Source of the DNA: Planctomycetota bacterium
Lineage (GTDB): Bacteria > Planctomycetota > UBA11346
Direction of reading: 5' to 3'
Assembly (NCBI GenBank): GCA_014193115.1
Contig: BJHQ01000011.1
Location: 1-64,000, forward strand
DNA length: 64,000 nucleotides
Numbering within the stretch: the stretch's first letter is position 1; the number at the start of each line of letters is the position of its first letter. Position numbers and translations under genes: made by a program. Of this stretch, positions 40,668-48,999 are shown one piece after another. The notes under the pieces were generated by a model that saw only the letters and a program-made list of their open reading frames with translations, did not search any database and was not told the DNA's origin.

Positions 40668-41660
40668 TTAACCGGCGCAGGCGCGATCGATCTCCGCCAG
40701 TTCCTCCGCGCTGAACGGCGGAGACGACAGGCATCCAAGATTGTCTTCCAACTGACCCATTGAGCTGGCGCCGATCACCACCGAGGTGATCCGCTGATCG
40801 TTGAGCAGCCAAGCCAGGCTGAGCTGGGCGAGGCTCTGACCACGACGATCAGCGATGGTTTTCAGTCGGCGGGCGGCAGCGGTTTTCGATTCCAGCGCCG
40901 TCAGCCGTTCCTGGGTGAGGGCGCCATTGCCAAGACCGACTGCCACCCGCGAATCCGGCGGAATGCCGTTCAGGTACCGGCCGGCCAAGATGCCCTGTTC
41001 GAGCGGCGAAAACGCGATCACCCCGACGCCGCGGGCAGCGGTGGTGGGCAGGACCTCGGTGACTGCCCGCCGGTCGAGCAGGTTCAATCGCGGCTGATGG
41101 ATGGTGATCGGTGCCCATCCACGGGATTCGACCAGATCCAACGTCTGGGTCAGTTTCGGGTCCGGGTAGTTCGACACGCCGGCGTACAGCGCCTTGCCCT
41201 GGCGGACCAGCTGATCGAGGGCGCCGATGGTCTCTTCCAGCGGCGTCTGGGCATCGACCCGGTGGGAATAGAAGATGTCAACGTGATCCACACCGAGCCG
41301 GCGCAGCGAGGCTTCGCAGGATTCAATCAGGTATTTCCGTGATCCGCCGTCGCCGTAGGGCCCTGGCCACATCCGGTAGCCAGCCTTGGTCGCGATGACC
41401 ACCTCCTGGCGTGGCAGTTCACGGAGGATCGCTCCGAACTGCGATTCGCTGGCGCCGGCGGGGTTGCCGTAGTTGTTGGCCAGATCGAAGTGGGTCACGC
41501 CGAGATCAAAGGCGCGCAGGCAGACCTCCCGGGCGATGTCCTGTCCGCGGTAGCTGCCCAGGGCTTGCCACAAGCCCAGGCTGACCGCTGGCAGCAGCAG
41601 GCCACTCCGCCCGCAACGGCGGTAGGTCATTTTCTGGTAGCGGTCGGCGGCGTGGGTCAT
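40668..41660 (-). CDS. Aldo/keto reductase, L-glyceraldehyde 3-phosphate reductase-like (YghZ)
   Basis: A 330-residue NADPH-dependent reductase close to E. coli YghZ (the YghZ/Kv-beta branch). The catalytic tetrad is complete: Asp59 and Tyr64 in HFDLANNYGNP, Lys92 in IATKAGY and His133 in FYSHRVD. GLWQALGSYRG at the N-terminus and RITSVVIGASSMGQLEDNLG at the C-terminus (cofactor phosphate loop) are strongly YghZ-like. The enzyme detoxifies L-glyceraldehyde 3-phosphate and other aldehydes. It starts downstream of the hairpin block after frr. Confidence 0.92.
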   Translation of the reverse strand: MTHAADRYQKMTYRRCGRSGLLLPAVSLGLWQALGSYRGQDIAREVCLRAFDLGVTHFDLANNYGNPAGASESQFGAILRELPRQEVVIATKAGYRMWPGPYGDGGSRKYLIESCEASLRRLGVDHVDIFYSHRVDAQTPLEETIGALDQLVRQGKALYAGVSNYPDPKLTQTLDLVESRGWAPITIHQPRLNLLDRRAVTEVLPTTAARGVGVIAFSPLEQGILAGRYLNGIPPDSRVAVGLGNGALTQERLTALESKTAAARRLKTIADRRGQSLAQLSLAWLLNDQRITSVVIGASSMGQLEDNLGCLSSPPFSAEELAEIDRACAG

Positions 41661-41727
41661 GGATTACTCCAGCGTAGGGAAGGGCTGCCCGAGGCGTGGT
41701 GGGCGGTTGGCGGATCAATGAGCACGT

Positions 41728-41998
41728 ATCGCATTTCAGATGCGATGTCGATCCCGAGGAGGGGTCCCCGTGCGAAGCACGGGGAACGGCCGCCCGAGAA
41801 GCGGTGGGCACAGAAAATCGCCTGAGGCGATGTGCCCACTTCTTCACCTGCGCAGCAGGTGATGAAGTGCGACGACCAAGGCCGGGGGGCGGAGCAGGTG
41901 CCGCCCTCGGCGGAAGCAAACCGAGGGCCTGCGACCTGCGCAGCGCGGAGCGAAGCGGAGCTGGACCTGGGCCGCAGGCCCGTGGGGGCGAAGCCCCC
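41728..41998. other. Cluster of perfect hairpins (candidate structured RNA or decayed repeat block)
   Basis: Fills the 348-bp gap 41661-42008 between frr and the aldo/keto reductase gene (both leftward). Hairpins seen: ATCGCAT/ATGCGAT at 41728-41746; CCCCGTGC-GAA-GCACGGGG at 41766-41784; GTGGGCAC/GTGCCCAC enclosing ATCGCC-TGA-GGCGAT at 41804-41839; CACTTC/GAAGTG enclosing CACCTGC-GCA-GCAGGTG at 41837-41869; CCCTCGG/CCGAGGG at 41904-41927, itself enclosed by GCAGGT/ACCTGC; GGGCC-GCA-GGCCC at 41969-41981; GGGGGC-GAA-GCCCCC at 41984-41998. No convincing protein frame. Confidence 0.6.
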
Positions 41999-42008
41999 AA
42001 TAAATGCA

Positions 42009-42566
42009 TCAAAATTTGAGGATCGAATCGGCCTTTTCCTTTTGCGCTGCTTCGGCCTTGGCCTCGTACTGCTTGAGCAGGTCGGTGATTTTTTCGGAGG
42101 TCTTCTTCGCGACGTCCTCGGGGGCTTTCTGGGCCTTGGCTTTGATCTCGATGTCCTTGATCGCGTCGCGGCGCAGGTTGCGCATGGCGACTTTGTGTTT
42201 TTCAGCGATTTCTTTGGTTTGTCCGGCCAATTCCTTGCGCCGCTCGGTGGACAGCGGCGGCAGGTTGAGACGCACCACCACGCCGTCGTTCTGCGGCATC
42301 ATGCCGAGGTTGGCCTCGACCAGGGCCTTCTCGATGGCTTTCAGCATGCCTTTGTCCCACGGCTTGATCACCAGGGTCGCCGGCTCGGGCACTGACACCG
42401 ACGCGCACTGGGCCAGCGGCATCATGCTGCCATAGGCCTCGACCTGGATGCGATCGAGCATCGACGGCTGGGCCTGGCCGGCGCGGATCTGCTTGAAGTC
42501 GTTGCCGAGCGCGGTCAGCGCCTTCTCGAACTTGGCTTTGGTGTCGGCGATTTCGGATTCGAACAT
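42009..42566 (-). CDS. frr: Ribosome recycling factor
   Basis: A 185-residue protein, the standard family length. It splits post-termination ribosomes together with EF-G. Features are an N-terminal helix (MFESEIADTKAKFEKALTAL), RAGQAQPSMLDRIQVEAYG, the conserved PWDKGMLKAIEKAL and the C-terminal RRDAIKDIEIKAKAQKAPED helix. CCAGGAAA precedes the ATG. It follows pyrH with 55 bp between, the usual pyrH-frr order; rpsB and tsf, which often precede pyrH, are not here. An R3 repeat lies in the short pyrH-frr space. Confidence 0.97.
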   Translation of the reverse strand: MFESEIADTKAKFEKALTALGNDFKQIRAGQAQPSMLDRIQVEAYGSMMPLAQCASVSVPEPATLVIKPWDKGMLKAIEKALVEANLGMMPQNDGVVVRLNLPPLSTERRKELAGQTKEIAEKHKVAMRNLRRDAIKDIEIKAKAQKAPEDVAKKTSEKITDLLKQYEAKAEAAQKEKADSILKF

Positions 42567-42574
42567 GGTATTTT

Positions 42575-42601
42575 CCTGGGAGCGCCGAGCGCCAGCTCGG
42601 C
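42575..42601. repeat. R3 repeat between pyrH and frr
   Basis: CCTGGGAGCGCCGAGCGCC then AGCTCGGC, an exact R3 unit, placed only about 8 bp from the frr start codon, so it overlaps the region of the frr ribosome-binding site. Confidence 0.8.
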
Positions 42602-42621
42602 TGGGTTTGGTTTGGGGAGAT

Positions 42622-43323
42622 TCACGGATGGACGAGGGTCCCTGGCGGCTGCGTGCCGAAGGCGGCTGCGATCGCTCCCGGCGTGCGCATATCGAAGACC
42701 CGGACTGCGACCTTGGATTCGCGGCACAGCGCAAATGCCGCGAGGTCCATCACGCCATAGCGTTTGGCGATGGCCTCATCAAAGGACAGGCGATCAAGCC
42801 GCCGGGCGCTGGGGTCCCGTTTCGGATCGGCGGTATAAACCCCGTCGATGGTCGAGGCCTTCAACAATTCGTCGGCGCCGATCTGGGCCGCGCGCAAGGC
42901 GGCGGCGGTGTCGGTGGTGAAAAACGGATGACCGGTACCACCGCCGAAAACGATGACCGTGCCGGCCGCCAGATGGCGATTCACCGCGTCCTGGTCGAAC
43001 ACCGCAGCGATCCCGGGAATCGCATGGGGCGCGACCACCACTGCCGCGGCCCCGGCCCGTTCCAGAGCGTCCTTGAGCATCACTGCATTGATCAGCGTGG
43101 CGAGCATGCCCATGTCGTCGCCCCGGGTCGGCACCCGCAGCCGCGCCTTGACCGAGGCGCCGCGCAGGATGTTGCCGCCGCCAACCACGATGGCCGCCCG
43201 GGCTCCGGCTGCGACCGCCCCGGCGAGCTCCCCGCACACCCGTTCGACCACGGCATGGTCGAAGACCGCCTCGGCCGTGCCGAGGGCCTCGCCGGAGAGC
43301 TTGAGCAGACGCGGAACGGGCAT
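42622..43323 (-). CDS. pyrH: UMP kinase
   Basis: A 233-residue amino-acid-kinase-fold enzyme that converts UMP to UDP. Features: RLLKLSGEALG at the N-terminus, VVGGGNILRG, GDDMGMLATLINAVML, VFGGGTGHPFFTTDTAAALRA and ASTIDGVYTADPKRDP, which are the nucleotide-binding signatures. The first Met directly before PRLLKLSG is the start. The end MRTPGAIAAAFGT is typical. It is the first gene of a pyrH-frr unit. Confidence 0.96.
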   Translation of the reverse strand: MPVPRLLKLSGEALGTAEAVFDHAVVERVCGELAGAVAAGARAAIVVGGGNILRGASVKARLRVPTRGDDMGMLATLINAVMLKDALERAGAAAVVVAPHAIPGIAAVFDQDAVNRHLAAGTVIVFGGGTGHPFFTTDTAAALRAAQIGADELLKASTIDGVYTADPKRDPSARRLDRLSFDEAIAKRYGVMDLAAFALCRESKVAVRVFDMRTPGAIAAAFGTQPPGTLVHP

Positions 43324-43448
43324 TGGCGCAGCATGCGCCGGCCGTCGCCCTCGCCAAGTCAGCCCATGCGGATTCCACGGCTCGTGGTCCTTAGGCGGAT
43401 GGGCAGCGACCCGCTTGCCCGGTTCAACCACGATCCAGGCTCACCGCC

Positions 43449-44381
43449 ATGCCCGATCCCGAGCAGCTCAGCGAAGATCGCGGACTGAAGGAGCTGTTCA
43501 CATCGTATCCCTTGGAGACCCTGGAGATCCTGGTGCCAGCGCTGCTGGCTGAACGCGGGCGGCCGACCCGGATTGTGCCGGTGACCCAGGAATCGGCGCT
43601 GCCCGACCTTGGCGAACCGAGCCGATTCCTTGACCTGGCGCTGCGCTGCGAATGGGCGACGGGCAAGCCGACCTTCATCCTGCTGGTCGAGCATTGGTCC
43701 GAGGCGCGCAAGGTCCATCTCGACCGGATTCTCTTCTACCTCGTCGCCCTGCGCCTGAAACACGACGGGGCCGAGGTCCTGCCGGTGGTGCTGGTCACCG
43801 ATCCCACCGATCGGGAGGTGCCGCAGTCACTGGAATCAACGATTCTCGGCCAGCCAGTGTTCACCTTTCATGTCCGTATTGAGCGCATCGGCCCCGAGCT
43901 GCTGCCCCGGCTGCGCTCCTTGCAGAATCTGGTCGCAGCGGTGCTGTCGGCCTTGGCCTATCGCCGACTGCACCAGGATGCCGTCGATGTGCTGATCATG
44001 GCCTTGCGGTTGATGGCGGCGAGCCACGCGCCCGTTGACGAGATCCGCCGCTACCTTCCCCTGGCTGCAAAGCTTGCCAAAATGCAGGACAAGGACGAGC
44101 CGCGATTCCGCCGCCGCCTGAGCGAGGATCCCACCGTGGGCAACGTGCTTGACGATATGAAAGCCGAAGGCATGGCCCTGGGTGAGGCCCGCGGCGAGGC
44201 CCGCGGCGAGGCCCGCGGCGAGGCCCGCGGTCTCGCTCGCGGCAAGGTCCTGCTGATCCGGCAGATGGCAACGCAAGGGCAGATTTCCATCGATCAGGCC
44301 AAGCGGATGCTCAACCAGATGATCGCCACCGGCGAGGTTCCCGCTGCCATCGGCGAAGAGGGCCTGCGCCAGCTCGGATGA
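43449..44381 (+). CDS. Rpn/YhgA-like PD-(D/E)XK nuclease family protein
   Basis: A 310-residue protein of the recombination-promoting nuclease/putative transposase (YhgA/Rpn) type. Residues about 55-90 hold the PD-(D/E)XK-like core: Asp62 in RFLDLALRC and Glu81 in FILLVEHWS (usually EHQS in the family). The Q/K position is Trp83, so activity is uncertain. A helical region follows. Residues about 245-265 are a GEAR run of four units, and the C-terminus has a helix ending EEGLRQLG. These proteins are linked to mobile DNA, but no transposon ends are visible here. Divergent from pyrH. Confidence 0.78.
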   Translation: MPDPEQLSEDRGLKELFTSYPLETLEILVPALLAERGRPTRIVPVTQESALPDLGEPSRFLDLALRCEWATGKPTFILLVEHWSEARKVHLDRILFYLVALRLKHDGAEVLPVVLVTDPTDREVPQSLESTILGQPVFTFHVRIERIGPELLPRLRSLQNLVAAVLSALAYRRLHQDAVDVLIMALRLMAASHAPVDEIRRYLPLAAKLAKMQDKDEPRFRRRLSEDPTVGNVLDDMKAEGMALGEARGEARGEARGEARGLARGKVLLIRQMATQGQISIDQAKRMLNQMIATGEVPAAIGEEGLRQLG

Positions 44382-44416
44382 GCGGAGGCGCCGGTTCCCC
44401 AGCATAAAGCTTCATA

Positions 44417-44797
44417 ATGCGTCGCGCCTTGCCGTGGCTAGTGGCCGCTGTCCTGCTCTTGTCAGTGATTTCTGCATCGTTGATCCTGTCGGGCCTGACC
44501 CCGATCGCGCAGCAGACGGTGCTGGCTGAACAGAATGGCAGCCGGGTGGTCCAGACCCGCTGCGTGCCCATTGTCCGCTGGTTCGACTTGTCGTGGCGGA
44601 TGCAGTATTCCATCACCGTGGAGAAGCCCAGAGGCCAGGCCACGACGCTGTTCAACACCGATGTCGGCAGCGTCTATGACCAGATTCAGATCACCCAGGT
44701 GGCGGAAATCCGCCTGATCCCGGGAATGCCGACCCATCAATTGGCGATCCGCGATCCGGCCGGGCAGCCCCGGGCGACGGTCCGGTTCGCGTTTTGA
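44417..44797 (+). CDS. Small exported or membrane-anchored protein
   Basis: A 126-residue protein with an N-terminal hydrophobic segment (LPWLVAAVLLLSVISASLIL). The rest is strand-rich (VVQTRCVPIVRWFDLSW, MQYSITVEKP, AEIRLIPGMP). No family recognised. It begins 35 bp after the Rpn-like gene and ends 4 bp before RNase Z, so the three look like one transcript. Confidence 0.6.
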   Translation: MRRALPWLVAAVLLLSVISASLILSGLTPIAQQTVLAEQNGSRVVQTRCVPIVRWFDLSWRMQYSITVEKPRGQATTLFNTDVGSVYDQIQITQVAEIRLIPGMPTHQLAIRDPAGQPRATVRFAF

Positions 44798-44801
44798 CGC
44801 T

Positions 44802-45791
44802 ATGCGCCTGACCTTTCTCGGCACCTCTGCTGGCGCGCCGACCCGGCAGCGCAATGTCACCTGTCAGGCGCTGTCCTTCGATGACGGTGCGGTGTGGCTG
44901 CTCGATTGCGGTGAGGCGTCGCAGCACCAGTTGATGAAGGCCGGCATCCGGCCGAAGCAGGTCGAGCGGATCCTGATCACCCACCTGCATGGCGATCATG
45001 TCTACGGGATCTTTGGTATGCTCGCCTGCCTCGCCATCCATGGCCGCGAGGCTGCGGTGCAGGTGGCGGGACCGCGGGGCGTGCGCGAGATGGTCTCGAC
45101 CGTACTCCGTCTGTCTGATTTCACCCCTGGATTTCCCCTGGAATTCATCGAGTTGGATCGCCCTGAGCAGGGCGGTATAGCGCTGCCCGCTTGGCCGTCC
45201 GGCGCAGCCCATCCGTGGACGGTGACCGCCCATTACCTTGTCCATCGTCTCGCCTGCGTCGGCTACTGCCTGCACGAACCGCCTCGGCCGGGCCGCTTCC
45301 ATCCGGCCCGGGCCCGGGCCGCCGGCGCTCCCGAAGGCCCGCTGTGGGGTCAGCTGCAACGGGGCGTTGCGGTGAGCCTCGCTGATGGCCGCCGGATCGA
45401 AGCGGCGGAGGTCTGCGATCCGTTACGCCGCGGCCGGAAATTGCTGTTGCTCGGCGATACCAGCGATGCGGACGAGATGATCGCGATCGGCCAGGACTGC
45501 GATCTGGCGGTGCGCGAGGTGACCTATGATGACAGCAGACGGGACAATGCGTTGGCCTGGCAGCACTCAACTGCCTCCATGACCGGCACCTGGGCGCAGC
45601 GCCTGCGAGCGAAAACCCTGGTCATGACCCATTTGTCGGCCCGTTACACCGACGAAGATGCCGATCCGGTTCGGACCATCGCCTCGCTCCACGCCGAGGT
45701 CGCCGCCGCCTGTCCCGGCACTCGGGTGATCGTCGCGGATGACCTGCTGACCGTGGAGATACCGGCCAGTGATGAGCCGCTAACCACCTGA
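44802..45791 (+). CDS. rnz: Ribonuclease Z (tRNA 3' processing)
   Basis: A 329-residue metallo-beta-lactamase-fold enzyme that cuts the 3' trailer from tRNA precursors. MRLTFLGTSAGAPTRQRNVT is the family N-terminus. The zinc site is HLHGDH with His61, His63, Asp65 and His66; further ligands lie in LLLGDTSDADE and MTHLSARYT. A long middle part (about 145-215) contains the exosite arm. The AKTLVMTHLSARY stretch is typical of bacterial rnz. It starts 4 bp after the small membrane protein gene. Confidence 0.95.
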   Translation: MRLTFLGTSAGAPTRQRNVTCQALSFDDGAVWLLDCGEASQHQLMKAGIRPKQVERILITHLHGDHVYGIFGMLACLAIHGREAAVQVAGPRGVREMVSTVLRLSDFTPGFPLEFIELDRPEQGGIALPAWPSGAAHPWTVTAHYLVHRLACVGYCLHEPPRPGRFHPARARAAGAPEGPLWGQLQRGVAVSLADGRRIEAAEVCDPLRRGRKLLLLGDTSDADEMIAIGQDCDLAVREVTYDDSRRDNALAWQHSTASMTGTWAQRLRAKTLVMTHLSARYTDEDADPVRTIASLHAEVAAACPGTRVIVADDLLTVEIPASDEPLTT

Positions 45792-45807
45792 CCGGCCAGG
45801 GTTCCGA

Positions 45808-45830
45808 GCCCGCTCAATTTCTGAGCGGGC
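45808..45830 (+). terminator. Hairpin terminator candidate after rnz
   Basis: GCCCGCTCA-ATTTC-TGAGCGGGC, a perfect 9-bp stem, 17 bp after the rnz stop codon. There is no run of T after it, so it may be an intrinsic terminator of weak type or an mRNA-end stabiliser. Confidence 0.55.
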
Positions 45831-45947
45831 TGGCCACCTCCGGGCAGTCATCGGTGGTTTCCCGACTGGCCGTCTTCCACGGTCGTTGCGAGGCGAAGCA
45901 GCCGTCTCCGGCACGATTCGTGCCCTGTCGGGTCAGGAGATCATCCA

Positions 45948-48527
45948 ATGATCGCACAGCGGCGCCTGGTGGTGATCGGCAACGGCATGGTCGGGCACCG
46001 CTTCATCGAAGAAGCCGTCGCCCGCGGTCTCCACCAGAGCTGGCATATCACGGTGCTCGGCGAGGAACCTCGCGCGGCCTATGACCGGGTGAATCTGTCG
46101 ACATTTTTTGCTGGAAAATCGGCTGACGACCTGTCGCTGCTGCCCAGTCGCGATTATTACCATCAGCACGCCATCGCCTGCCACCTCGGCGACAAAGCTG
46201 CCGCGATCGATCGCGCCAGCCGGATCATCACCACCGCCGGCGGACGGACGGTGTTGTACGACCGCCTGGTGCTGGCCACCGGTTCGTTCCCTTTCGTGCC
46301 GCCGGTACCGGGGCGCGACGCCGCCGGCTGTTTCGTCTATCGCACGCTTGATGACCTGGAGGCGATCCGGGCCTGGGCGACGGGTCGCACGGCGGCTGGC
46401 GAGGCGCGCAAAGTCGGCGTCGTGGTCGGCGGTGGGCTGCTTGGTTTGGAGTGCGCGAATGCGGTCAAGAATCTGGGTCTGGTCACCAATGTCGTCGACG
46501 TGGCGCCGCGCCTGATGGGCATCCAGGTCGATGATGGCGGCGGGGCGTTGCTCCGTCGCAAGATCGAAGCCCTCGGCGTGAAGGTCCACCTCGCCAAGGT
46601 CACGTCCGAGCTGACCAAACGCGATGACGGCTCCGTCGCCGCCTTGCGTTTTGCCGACAAATCCGAACTGCCCACCGATCTGGTGGTGTTTTCAGCCGGC
46701 ATCCGCCCGCGCGATGACCTGGCGAAAAGCAGCGGCTTGGCCATGGGCGAACGCGGCGGCATCACCATCGACCACGCTTGCCGGACCAGCGACCACGACG
46801 TGTTCGCGATCGGTGAATGCGCCCTGCACCAGAATCGCATCTACGGCCTGGTGGCGCCGGGCTACCACATGGCCCGGGTCGCCGCCGACCACCTCGCCGG
46901 CGTGGAGGATCCCGCGACCTTCAGCGGCTTCGACATGTCCACGAAACTCAAGCTGCTCGGCATTGAGGTCGCCAGCTTCGGTGATGCCCATGGCTCGGCG
47001 GCAGGTTGCCATCAGTTGGCGTTCAGCGACAGCCGCACAGAAACCTATAAAAAGCTGGTGCTTTCCGCTGATCGCAAGGTGCTGCTCGGCGGCATCCTGG
47101 TGGGCGATGCGGCGGCCTATGGCCAGTTGCACCAGGCGATGCTCAACCGCATCGACCTGGGGACCAATCCGGAAGCGCTGATTCTTCCCACGATTGGCGA
47201 CGCCAAACCCGCCGGCTTCGGCATCGCCGCCCTGCCCGACAGCGCTGGCATCTGTTCCTGCCACAATGTCAGCAAAGGCGCGATCTGCGGTGCCATCCGC
47301 AGCGCCAAGCTGACCGAGGTCGGTCAGATCAAATCCTCCACCAAGGCTGGGACCGGCTGCGGATCCTGCGTTCCTTTGCTGAAGGATTTGCTGAAGGCGG
47401 AGCTGAAAAAAACCGGTGTCGAGGTCAAGAACCATCTGTGCGAGCATTTCCCGCGCAGCCGCCAAGAACTGCACCATGTGGTGCGGGTCCAGCGCATCCG
47501 CAGCTTCGATGAGCTGATCACCCGCCACGGCGTCGGCACCGGCTGCGAGATCTGCAAGCCGGCGGTGGCGTCGATCCTGGCCAGCACCTGGAACGATCAC
47601 GTCCTCGACGCCGAGCACGCCGGCCTCCAGGACACCAACGACCGCTACCTCGCCAACATTCAGCGCGATGGCACCTATTCGGTGGTGCCCCGGGTACCGG
47701 GCGGTGAGATCACTCCCGACCAGCTGCTCTGCCTCGGCCGGGTGGCGAAGAAATTCGGCCTGTACACCAAGATCACCGGCGGCCAACGGGTCGATCTGTT
47801 CGGCGCCCGGTTGGAGCAGCTGCCGCTGATCTGGGAGGAGCTGCTCACGGTCGGGTTCGAATCCGGCCACGCCTATGGCAAGGCCCTGCGCACGGTGAAA
47901 TCCTGCGTCGGCTCCACCTGGTGCCGTTATGGCGTGCAGGATTCGGTCGGCTTGGCGATCACCTTGGAGAACCGCTACAAAGGTCTGCGCAGCCCGCACA
48001 AACTGAAGTCGGGATGCAGCGGCTGCGCCCGGGAATGCGCCGAGGCCCAGAGCAAGGACTTCGGCATCATCGCCACGGAAAACGGCTACAACCTGCATGT
48101 CTGCGGCAATGGCGGCATGAAGCCCCAGCACGCGCCGCTGCTCGCCGCTGACCTGAGCCAGGAACAGGTCATCAGATACCTCGATCGTTTCCTGATGTTC
48201 TACATCCGCACCGCCGATCGCCTGGAGCGCACCGCGACCTGGTTCAACAAGTTGGAAGGCGGCATGGACTACCTGCGCTCCGTTGTGATTGACGACAAAC
48301 TGGCCCTCGCCGCCGAGCTGGAAGCCGACATGCAGCGCATCGTCGATACCTATCAGGATGAATGGCGGACCGTGGTCGAGGATCCCGCCCGCCGCGCCCG
48401 GTTCCGGGCCTTCGTCAACAGCGACGCCAAGGACGAATCGGTGGTCATGGCCAGCGAGCGCGGCCAGCCGCGGCCCGCGACCTGGGAGGAAAAACGCGAT
48501 CGCGTCGCCAACCTGCTGACGGTGTGA
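45948..48527 (+). CDS. nirB: Assimilatory-type nitrite reductase, large subunit
   Basis: An 859-residue NAD(P)H nitrite reductase that makes ammonium from nitrite with siroheme. Order: FAD/NAD(P)H domains (LVVIGNGMVGHR, VVVGGGLLGLECANA), a BFD-like [2Fe-2S] domain from about residue 436 (ICSCHNVSKG, GTGCGSC), then a nitrite/sulfite reductase half. The siroheme/[4Fe-4S] cysteines are Cys653 and Cys659 (SCVGSTWCRYG) and Cys693 and Cys697 (SGCARECAEA). AGGAG before the ATG gives a strong ribosome site. Followed by nirD. No nitrate reductase or nirC transporter is in the window. Confidence 0.96.
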   Translation: MIAQRRLVVIGNGMVGHRFIEEAVARGLHQSWHITVLGEEPRAAYDRVNLSTFFAGKSADDLSLLPSRDYYHQHAIACHLGDKAAAIDRASRIITTAGGRTVLYDRLVLATGSFPFVPPVPGRDAAGCFVYRTLDDLEAIRAWATGRTAAGEARKVGVVVGGGLLGLECANAVKNLGLVTNVVDVAPRLMGIQVDDGGGALLRRKIEALGVKVHLAKVTSELTKRDDGSVAALRFADKSELPTDLVVFSAGIRPRDDLAKSSGLAMGERGGITIDHACRTSDHDVFAIGECALHQNRIYGLVAPGYHMARVAADHLAGVEDPATFSGFDMSTKLKLLGIEVASFGDAHGSAAGCHQLAFSDSRTETYKKLVLSADRKVLLGGILVGDAAAYGQLHQAMLNRIDLGTNPEALILPTIGDAKPAGFGIAALPDSAGICSCHNVSKGAICGAIRSAKLTEVGQIKSSTKAGTGCGSCVPLLKDLLKAELKKTGVEVKNHLCEHFPRSRQELHHVVRVQRIRSFDELITRHGVGTGCEICKPAVASILASTWNDHVLDAEHAGLQDTNDRYLANIQRDGTYSVVPRVPGGEITPDQLLCLGRVAKKFGLYTKITGGQRVDLFGARLEQLPLIWEELLTVGFESGHAYGKALRTVKSCVGSTWCRYGVQDSVGLAITLENRYKGLRSPHKLKSGCSGCARECAEAQSKDFGIIATENGYNLHVCGNGGMKPQHAPLLAADLSQEQVIRYLDRFLMFYIRTADRLERTATWFNKLEGGMDYLRSVVIDDKLALAAELEADMQRIVDTYQDEWRTVVEDPARRARFRAFVNSDAKDESVVMASERGQPRPATWEEKRDRVANLLTV

Positions 48528-48578
48528 CGAGAGCAGAGCCGCAACATTTAATCACGAAATCCCCAGCAAGAACCAGCC

Positions 48579-48953
48579 ATGTCCACTGCCACCTTGTCCC
48601 AACTTGCCACCGAAACCACCTGGACAGCGGTGTGCCGATTGGCCGACATCCTGCCCAATACCGGAGCCGCCGCCCTGATCGGCCGACGCCAGGTGGCGGT
48701 GGTCCGCTACCGACCGCGCCAGGGAGCGGAAACGGTCCATGCGCTCGGCAATTTCGACCCATTCAGCCAGGCCTTCGTGATCGCTCGTGGCATCGTCGGC
48801 GACGCCCAGGGCACGCCGATGATCGCCAGCCCGATCTATAAGCAGCGCTTCCGTCTGGCCGACGGCGGCTGCATCGACGACCCGTCGGTCAGCCTGCCGA
48901 CCTGGCCGTGCCGCGTCCGCGATGGCGTGGTCGAAGTGGCGCTCGCAAGCTGA
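48579..48953 (+). CDS. nirD: Nitrite reductase small subunit
   Basis: A 124-residue Rieske-like protein and partner of NirB. The Rieske fold is present (AVVRYRPRQGAETVHALGNFDPFS, GTPMIASPIYKQRF), and like other NirD proteins it lacks the two Cys-His pairs that would bind an iron-sulfur cluster. The end (CIDDPSVSLPTWPCRVRDG) is characteristic. It sits 51 bp after nirB, same strand, as in most nirBD operons. Confidence 0.92.
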   Translation: MSTATLSQLATETTWTAVCRLADILPNTGAAALIGRRQVAVVRYRPRQGAETVHALGNFDPFSQAFVIARGIVGDAQGTPMIASPIYKQRFRLADGGCIDDPSVSLPTWPCRVRDGVVEVALAS

Positions 48954-48999
48954 AACCAGGGCATTGCACGCGTCCACGGATTCGGATGTTCCGCGCACC

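Noticed and set aside
41984..41998. Intrinsic terminator of frr
   Set aside because: The stem is strong, but on the frr strand no T-run follows it, so it is listed only as part of the hairpin block.
41832..42395. 187-codon plus-strand frame across the hairpin block and frr
   Set aside because: Most of it is the reverse of frr; the remaining part is the hairpin block.
43723..44381. Frameshift suspected in the Rpn-like gene because of the GEAR repeat
   Set aside because: The repeat is a multiple of three and the frame stays open through a plausible C-terminus.
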